From the NCBI GenBank assembly GCA_018827585.1, contig JAHJXP010000058.1:1-9803 (forward strand): a stretch of DNA of 9,803 bases. The letters are read 5' to 3'. Source of the stretch: Pseudomonadota bacterium. GTDB lineage: Bacteria; Desulfobacterota; Syntrophia; Syntrophales; UBA5619. A program made the position numbers and the translations under genes. The notes beneath the pieces are model-generated. The model did no database searches and was not told where the DNA came from. It saw only the letters and a list, made by a program, of their open reading frames with translations. This document shows, piece after piece, positions 5,315-9,803 of the stretch; position 1 is the stretch's first letter; every line of letters starts with the position of its first letter.

Positions 5315-6321
5315 GGCAGTTTGATCTCCGGCTTGGCCTTGAAGGGGATCTTTCGGTTCAGCTCTTCGGCGAGGTTGCCGATGGCTGTGATGGCCGCATC
5401 GAGTTCGCTCCGAAGCACCTTCAGGTCTTTCGTGGAATCGACGGCCTCCGCACTGACCTTGTTGATGTTGTCGAGGGTGGTGTCGATCTTCGTGAGCTTC
5501 GCCACGAGATCGCGGAGGATGTCCCGGACGAGCGGCAGGACGCCGTCCGGACCGTAGATCTCTTCGCCGGTCTTCCCGGTGATCGAATCGGCCTTCGCGA
5601 GTATTTTATCGATGCGCACCGTGATGTCCCGAACATTTGCCAGGGCTTCATGAACCGATTTGACGCTTTCGGTATTGCCGACGGCCATCTCCAGGACGGA
5701 CTCCTTCTTCGCGAAACGGGCGGTCAGGGCCTCCGCGTTTTTCAGGATCCGGTTCACGTCCCCTTTGGGATCGGCAAGGTTGGCGGTGACCGTCTCGGTG
5801 TTCTTGAGAATCCTGTTCACGTCACCCCCGGGATCAGCGAGTTTCTCCGTCACCTGCTCGACATTGGCCATGATCCGATCCGCCTTGTCTACGATCGGCA
5901 GCGCCCTCTTGATCATTTCGTTGATGTCGTTCGATACCGAGATCTCCGAAACGGTTTTTGGCGAGAGGGGAGGGGCGTTGAGGTTGTCCGTCTCGACGAC
6001 GATCCGCGAAGCGCCAAAAAGCGGCTTATCGAGAACGAATTTGCTGTTGGATCTGATGACCCGGTTATGACGTTCCGGAATCTTGATCTGGATGAGGACC
6101 CCTTGATCGATCAACTCCAGTGAACTGACCCGGCCGATGTTGAAGCCCCAGAAAACAACGGGCATTCCTTCCGTCAGATTTTCTCCCGTCTTGGATGAGA
6201 GGGTATAGGTATAGACCTTCGAGAACATATCCTTTTTATAGGCCACATATCCGATGGAAGCCATGATCAGCAGGAGGGTGATCGTAACGAAGAGGCCTAC
6301 CTTTAATTCAATCTTCTGCAT
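5311..6321 (-). CDS. mlaD: MlaD-like MCE-domain protein with long helical C-terminus
   Basis: A 336-residue inner-membrane-anchored MCE protein, the periplasmic substrate-binding/needle part of Mla-type lipid transporters. Seen: short cytoplasmic MQKIELK, one membrane segment (about 8-28), then the MCE domain (about 38-115) with the typical ENLTEGMPVVFWGFNIGRV (47-64: L..G..V...G..(V/I)G.V) and LFGASRIVVET (101-111). Beyond residue 130 the chain is a long helical, probably coiled-coil region (to about 325) with two near-identical 21-residue units at 161-202. E. coli MlaD is about half this length; the long tail resembles needle-forming MCE proteins. The upstream frame is open, but its first start is a TTG inside the preceding gene; ATG 6321 puts the membrane segment at the right place. 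It overlaps the ATPase-like gene by 14 bp and the lipoprotein gene by 4 bp (ATGA). Confidence 0.93.
   Translation of the reverse strand: MQKIELKVGLFVTITLLLIMASIGYVAYKKDMFSKVYTYTLSSKTGENLTEGMPVVFWGFNIGRVSSLELIDQGVLIQIKIPERHNRVIRSNSKFVLDKPLFGASRIVVETDNLNAPPLSPKTVSEISVSNDINEMIKRALPIVDKADRIMANVEQVTEKLADPGGDVNRILKNTETVTANLADPKGDVNRILKNAEALTARFAKKESVLEMAVGNTESVKSVHEALANVRDITVRIDKILAKADSITGKTGEEIYGPDGVLPLVRDILRDLVAKLTKIDTTLDNINKVSAEAVDSTKDLKVLRSELDAAITAIGNLAEELNRKIPFKAKPEIKLP
5716..5841 (-). repeat. Two tandem 63-bp units in mlaD (21-residue repeats)
   Basis: Residues 161-181 (LADPGGDVNRILKNTETVTAN, unit 1 at 5779-5841) and 182-202 (unit 2 at 5716-5778) share LADPxGDVNRILKN followed by a TxT-like helical stretch. 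The DNA copies are also similar but differ at several third positions, so the duplication is not recent. A weaker, earlier echo (RIMANVEQVTEK, 149-160) suggests the unit may extend one degenerate copy upstream. The units probably build turns of the helical stalk. Confidence 0.8.
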
Positions 6322-6778
6322 CAGCCGTAACCCCGTAGCGTTCTTTGGCCCAACTATAATCAAAAATATGGGCTTCTGCAATCAAATCGTCAACCTTATG
6401 GAGAATATGCATTAGGAAATGCCCATCCCGGAGATTGGTCAGGATACTGAACGGCTTGTCCAGGACCACAACGGCGTCCCGGACCATCGCCGCCCTGAGG
6501 AGCATGGCATAGAAACGTTCTTCCTTCGTCAGGGAGGGATTTCTTTTCTCCGCAATCGAGTCCATCCCCATGCGGTGGAGGAGACGATCGATCGTTATCT
6601 TGGCCTCATGCCAGGACATATTTTGGTGATATTGTCGGATCAGGGCAATATTGCTCCAGACGGGCAGGTTCGAGATGAGGGGCGCCTCCAAAGAGACGAG
6701 GCCCAGCCGCGACTTGTGAGCCGTGATGAAATCCCTCAATTTCTCCTGAAGCTCCTCTTCGCTTTCGAAGAACCTCAA
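6308..6778 (-). CDS. Degenerate MlaF-like ABC ATPase domain lacking Walker A
   Basis: About 156 residues, placed where Mla operons carry the MlaF ATPase. It aligns by eye with the middle and end of an ABC ATPase: PLISNLPVWSNIAL (33-46) matches the region after the Q-loop, NPSLTKEERFYAMLLRAAMV (80-99) takes the place of LSGGQxxRxAxARA, and VVVLDKPFSIL (103-113) is a Walker B strand in which Lys108 replaces the catalytic Glu. The first 50 or so residues of a normal domain, including Walker A (GxxGxGKS), are missing; the Q-loop Gln and switch His are not recognisable. The reading frame has no internal break. The start is uncertain: no ATG or GTG lies between 6940 and the conserved part, so I use TTG 6778, which overlaps the mlaE stop as TTGA. 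The frame stays open upstream to 6949 as a shadow of mlaE. It overlaps mlaD by 14 bp. This may be a structural pseudo-ATPase or a decaying gene. Confidence 0.72.
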   Translation of the reverse strand: MRFFESEEELQEKLRDFITAHKSRLGLVSLEAPLISNLPVWSNIALIRQYHQNMSWHEAKITIDRLLHRMGMDSIAEKRNPSLTKEERFYAMLLRAAMVRDAVVVLDKPFSILTNLRDGHFLMHILHKVDDLIAEAHIFDYSWAKERYGVTADAED

Positions 6779-7560
6779 ATGAATCTTACTATTGATGACA
6801 GCACCTCGATGATTATGATGGCAGAAAAGACCTTCACCATCCCGTTGAGCACCGCAACCGGGATGCTCGTGAGCTCCTGCGAGGCATTCATGCCCAGGAT
6901 GATTGGAATCAGGGTGATGAAGAAACCAAAAGCAGCGCACTTGAACCATACGATGATCATGTCCAACAAAGAGGCGGATCTCAATAGAGTGTCGATATAG
7001 GCATCGACACTTGTACCGAAGATGACGCTTGAAACGAACAACCCGATGGAGAGAACCACCAGAGAAAAGAGGCTGCTCAGGAAAACCATCGAAAGAATCC
7101 CGTTGAGGACGCGGGGGACAAAAAGATAGTCGATCAGATCGATATTGAAGATTTCCAGCGTGCTGAGTTCACGGTTGACCTTCATCACCGCAATTTCGGC
7201 ATTGATGGCTGAGCTGGAACGGAGCGCAATGAGGAGAACGGTTACGAAGGGGGATATTTCCATCACTACGAATCCCATCAAGAGACGTCCGAGATAATCG
7301 GTTTGTCCTATTTTCTTTATCAACTGAAAGACCATGCCGTTGACCATTGCTCCAAAAATGACGGCCACAAAAAGAAACAGCGGAAGAATCTGCACGGAGG
7401 TGAAGTAGATTTGGTTGATTAAGACCATCCTGGAGGCGCTGTTGTAAGAGCGCCTTTCGAACATGCGGAGAAAGACCCGGGCAGCAAACGAAAGCGTGCT
7501 TCCCACCGAAGAGGAGGTGCGGAGGGTGACCCGGCCGATCTGTTCAATGGCGGAGATCAT
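6775..7560 (-). CDS. mlaE: MlaE-family lipid ABC transporter permease
   Basis: An integral inner-membrane permease of 261 residues from ATG 7560, close to the usual 260. An amphipathic N-terminal helix (1-40) is followed by hydrophobic segments at about 51-75, 92-113, 147-181, 201-224 and 236-258. The family core EISPFVTVLLIALRSSSAIN followed by AEIAVMKVNRELSTLEIF (101-138) corresponds to the ELGP...AGRxGSAxxAEIGxMxxxEQ(L/I) coupling region of MlaE, but several otherwise conserved Gly and Gln positions are changed. The late GYxAxxGxxGVGxATTxAVV motif is also diverged (LGMNASQELTSIPVAVLNGM, 222-241). Longer starts exist: ATG 7611, and GTG 7632 that forms a GTGA overlap with the glcF stop; ATG 7560 best fits family length but has a poor ribosome binding site. 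A C8 run lies in the leader at 7585-7592. The gene is AT-richer than most of the window. Confidence 0.9.
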   Translation of the reverse strand: MISAIEQIGRVTLRTSSSVGSTLSFAARVFLRMFERRSYNSASRMVLINQIYFTSVQILPLFLFVAVIFGAMVNGMVFQLIKKIGQTDYLGRLLMGFVVMEISPFVTVLLIALRSSSAINAEIAVMKVNRELSTLEIFNIDLIDYLFVPRVLNGILSMVFLSSLFSLVVLSIGLFVSSVIFGTSVDAYIDTLLRSASLLDMIIVWFKCAAFGFFITLIPIILGMNASQELTSIPVAVLNGMVKVFSAIIIIEVLSSIVRFI

Positions 7561-7628
7561 AATCGACTCGCAAACCGTTGGAAAGGGGGGGGACAGCGTC
7601 CTTATAATCATCAGATGCGTCACTCTTA

Positions 7629-8927
7629 TCACAGCCGGCCTGGCAGCGCAAATGGGAGCTTGGTAAAATCATCGCCGGAAAGCGCCATGTCGAGCAATTG
7701 CAGGGGATGGAGGACGGCGATGGAGTCCCGTTCGCCCATGTTTCCGCCGATCGTCAGCCGGCATCCCGGACATCCCGTGACGACGACGCGGGCGCCCGTC
7801 GCGCGGATGCGCCCGATCTTTTTTTCGGTGATCCCCTTGGAAACCTCAGGGTAATCGAACTGGAAGGACCCGCCTCCCCCGCAGCAGGTGTTTGCCTCTT
7901 CCATCTCCACGTATTCGACCTGCGGCAACGCCCTGAGGATCTTTCGCGGCGCGTCGCTCACCCCCTGGGCGCGCACCAGATGACAGGGGTCGTGGTAGGT
8001 CACGCGGATCTTCTCTCCCGCATAGTTCACGGGCAAAGGAAGCGCAGCGAGCCTCTCCGCCACGTATTCCATGACATCCCGGGTCTTCCCCTTTAGGACC
8101 TCCGCCTGGGAGGCGTCCAATCCCTTGCGGCTGAGCAGGTCCGGATACTCCTTGCGAAAGGCGGCGCCGCAGGTGGCGCAATCCACCAGGACGGCGTCCG
8201 CCCGGGACCGGGACAGGGTGGAGACATTCCGCTGCACATTCTTCAGGGGGAGATCCCCCTCGCCGGAGAGGATCGCGGCGATCCCGCAGCAGTCCTGAGC
8301 CGCGGGGATCTCGATCTCCACCTGGAGCTTCCGGAGGACATTGACGACCGCCTTGCCCACGTCCTCCGCAAAATAGTTGGTGAAACAGCCGGTAAAATAG
8401 AAGACCCGGCCCTGCGCCTCCCCGTCGGGGCGGATCACCTCGTTGAACCGATCCCGAAAGGGCCGGGGATTGACCAGGGGGAGCCTTCCCGCGGGGATGT
8501 TCCCGATCCGCATCTCCTTGGCGAATTTCTCCAGGAGCCAGTTCCGTCCGAGCCTGGCAAAGACGAGGGAGGAGCGCAGCAGCTTCTCGTCGGTCAACAG
8601 ACGGAAAATCAGGCGCTTCTTCCAGTCGAGCCCGTACGTCGCGACCAGCTCCGCCCGCAGGACGTTGAAGACCTGATCGTGCCGCACCCCGCTCGGACAA
8701 TTGACCATGCAGTTCTCGCAGAGCAGGCAGGTCAGGATAATCTCCCTGAACCGCTTCGTCAGGGGGATATTCCCCTCCAGGTAGTTCTTGACCAGTTGAA
8801 TCCTGCCCCGGGGGTTTGCGGCCTCGATCAGCACCTGCCGGTAAACGGGACACGCTGACGTGCAAAGTCCACATTTATTGCAGCGATCGACGATCGCCTT
8901 CGTTGCTTGCGCTTCCTGAGGGTGCAT
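7629..8927 (-). CDS. glcF: GlcF-like (Fe-S)-binding oxidoreductase subunit with two CCG domains
   Basis: A 432-residue iron-sulfur subunit that partners the FAD subunit upstream in oxidising a 2-hydroxyacid, glycolate or D-lactate being likeliest, and passing electrons towards the quinone pool. Seen: two [4Fe-4S] motifs near the N-terminus, CNKCGLCTSACP (Cys16, 19, 22, 26) and CLLCENCMVNCP (Cys67, 70, 73, 77), then two cysteine-rich CCG domains: TGC181 with DCCG (213-214) and DCATC (250-253), and HDPC315 with NTCCGGGGSF (348-349) and TGCPGC (386-389). The length and order match GlcF. The ATG at 8927 has a GGAGCAGGCGG ribosome binding site and follows the glcD stop by 19 bp, so the two are one operon. 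The TGA at 7629 is followed closely by mlaE. The exact substrate cannot be read from sequence; it could also serve an electron-bifurcating or lactate dehydrogenase complex. Confidence 0.92.
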   Translation of the reverse strand: MHPQEAQATKAIVDRCNKCGLCTSACPVYRQVLIEAANPRGRIQLVKNYLEGNIPLTKRFREIILTCLLCENCMVNCPSGVRHDQVFNVLRAELVATYGLDWKKRLIFRLLTDEKLLRSSLVFARLGRNWLLEKFAKEMRIGNIPAGRLPLVNPRPFRDRFNEVIRPDGEAQGRVFYFTGCFTNYFAEDVGKAVVNVLRKLQVEIEIPAAQDCCGIAAILSGEGDLPLKNVQRNVSTLSRSRADAVLVDCATCGAAFRKEYPDLLSRKGLDASQAEVLKGKTRDVMEYVAERLAALPLPVNYAGEKIRVTYHDPCHLVRAQGVSDAPRKILRALPQVEYVEMEEANTCCGGGGSFQFDYPEVSKGITEKKIGRIRATGARVVVTGCPGCRLTIGGNMGERDSIAVLHPLQLLDMALSGDDFTKLPFALPGRL

Positions 8928-8946
8928 CCGCCTGCTCCGGGTCTCG

Positions 8947-9803
8947 CTACGCGATGAGGACGACTTTATCCGGGTTTAAAATATTCAACGGGTCGAACAG
9001 CTTCTTGAGGCTTTTGGTGATCTCCGTCGCCACCTCTCCCAGCTCAACGGGGAGAAGCTCCCGCTTGGCGATCCCGATGCCGTGCTCTCCGGTCAGCGTG
9101 CCCCCCAGCTCCACGGCCTTGAGCGAGATCTCGTCCATGGCTTTCACCACCCGCTTCATCTCTTCCTTATCATTGCTGTCCGTGAGGATCTGGGGGTGGA
9201 GATTCCCGTCCCCGGCATGGGCGACGACGGGAATGAGCAGCTGATGCCTCTCGGCAATCTCGGCCACTGCCTGGAACATGGCCACCAGATTCCCGATGGG
9301 GACCGTGCAGTCTTCGGCGATCGCGGTGGGCCTCAGCCGCGCACCCGCCCCGTAAGCGGAGCGCCGGGCTGTCCAGATCTCGTCGTTTTCTTCAACGGTT
9401 CCGGCAACCTTGACCTCATGGGCCCCCATTTCCCGGCAGAGTCGGGTGAGCCGTTCACACTGTCCGGCGACCGCCGCCTCCGGACCGTCGACTTCGATCA
9501 GCAGCAATGCCTCCGCCTCCCGCGGGAGTCCCAGATGCATATAGTCTTCGATGACGTTGATGGAAACCTTGTCCACGATCTCCAGCGCCACGGGAAGTAT
9601 CCCGATTTCAAACACCTTGGCGACGGTCTTGCCGGCATCGCTGATGTTGAGATAGGCGGCCTGCAGCGTTCTCTTTGTCTCGGGGAGAGGGATCAGCTTG
9701 AACGTCATTTCTGTGATCAGGCCGAGGGTCCCCTCCGAACCGCAGAACAACTGCGTCAGGTTGTATCCCGTGACGTTCTTGAGGGTCTTTCCGCCCGTGC
9801 GCA
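8947..9803 (-). CDS. glcD: GlcD-like FAD-linked oxidase, C-terminal 284 residues (5' end outside window)
   Basis: The 3' part of an FAD-binding type 4 (GlcD / D-lactate dehydrogenase) oxidase, normally about 460 residues. The frame is open to the window edge: it begins RTGGKTLKNVTGYNLTQLF and runs into CGSEGTLGLITEMTFKLIPL, the end of the FAD (PCMH) domain, so the gene is cut by the window and does not start internally. The C-terminal substrate domain carries VVAHAGDGNLHPQIL, whose His residues belong to the family's metal/substrate site, and GGTLTGEHGIGIAKRELL near the end. It ends LNPDKVV-type as GlcD proteins do, with TAG at 8949-8947. It lies 19 bp upstream of glcF, and the pair forms a GlcDF-type hydroxyacid dehydrogenase. 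Glycolate and D-lactate are both possible substrates. Confidence 0.95.
   Translation of the reverse strand, partial: RTGGKTLKNVTGYNLTQLFCGSEGTLGLITEMTFKLIPLPETKRTLQAAYLNISDAGKTVAKVFEIGILPVALEIVDKVSINVIEDYMHLGLPREAEALLLIEVDGPEAAVAGQCERLTRLCREMGAHEVKVAGTVEENDEIWTARRSAYGAGARLRPTAIAEDCTVPIGNLVAMFQAVAEIAERHQLLIPVVAHAGDGNLHPQILTDSNDKEEMKRVVKAMDEISLKAVELGGTLTGEHGIGIAKRELLPVELGEVATEITKSLKKLFDPLNILNPDKVVLIA

Noticed and set aside
4580..5557. A 325-codon plus-strand frame opposite the lipoprotein and mlaD genes
   Set aside because: Shadow of genes that have a signal peptide, lipobox and MCE motifs and are coupled by ATGA overlap.
7601..7607. TATAAG-like -10 box on the minus strand ahead of mlaE
   Set aside because: No acceptable -35 at 16-18 bp upstream; AT-rich words are expected in this lower-GC block.
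7846..8874. A 342-codon frame on the same strand as glcF in another frame
   Set aside because: The translation is Gly/Arg/Pro-rich noise; the overlapping glcF frame carries all cluster cysteines.

Overview
The window looks like chromosomal DNA from a GC-rich, Gram-negative bacterium. A Desulfobacterota (deltaproteobacterial, Syntrophus/Geobacter-like) origin is my best guess. The reasons are an MCE/Mla-type lipid transport operon with a lipoprotein (so there is an outer membrane), a GlcD/GlcF-type FAD plus Fe-S oxidoreductase pair, and the general flavour of the housekeeping proteins. The lineage is inferred from protein character only.

Layout. Positions 1-224 (minus) hold the 5' end of mnmG. 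Diverging from it on the plus strand are a TIGR01212-type radical SAM protein (370-1326), hisH (1444-2079), hisF (2069-2848), pdxS (2992-3873) and pdxT (3979-4656). The rest is one minus-strand run, read from right to left: the 3' part of glcD (8947-9803), glcF (7629-8927), an MlaE-type permease (6775-7560), a short degenerate ABC-ATPase-like protein (6308-6778), an MlaD/MCE protein (5311-6321) and a small lipoprotein (4649-5314). The two arms converge with no gap: pdxT and the lipoprotein gene overlap tail to tail by 8 bp.

How the genes work together. hisHF and pdxST encode two analogous enzymes. In each, a class I glutaminase (HisH, PdxT) hydrolyses glutamine and passes ammonia to a (beta/alpha)8-barrel synthase (HisF, PdxS). 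The products are IGP plus AICAR (histidine and purine links) and pyridoxal 5'-phosphate. glcD/glcF probably oxidise a 2-hydroxyacid such as glycolate or D-lactate and pass electrons to the membrane. The Mla-like genes should form an inner-membrane lipid transporter with a periplasmic MCE needle and an accessory lipoprotein.

Most notable points. (1) The ATPase-like member of the Mla-type operon has no Walker A, no recognisable signature motif and Lys in place of the Walker B catalytic Glu, yet it is an intact ORF tightly coupled to its neighbours; it looks like a pseudo-ATPase kept in an MCE system. (2) Between the radical SAM gene and hisH lies an 88-bp palindromic, MITE/REP-like element bounded by a perfect 9-bp direct repeat that looks like a target-site duplication. 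No tRNA, rRNA, CRISPR or transposase gene was seen.
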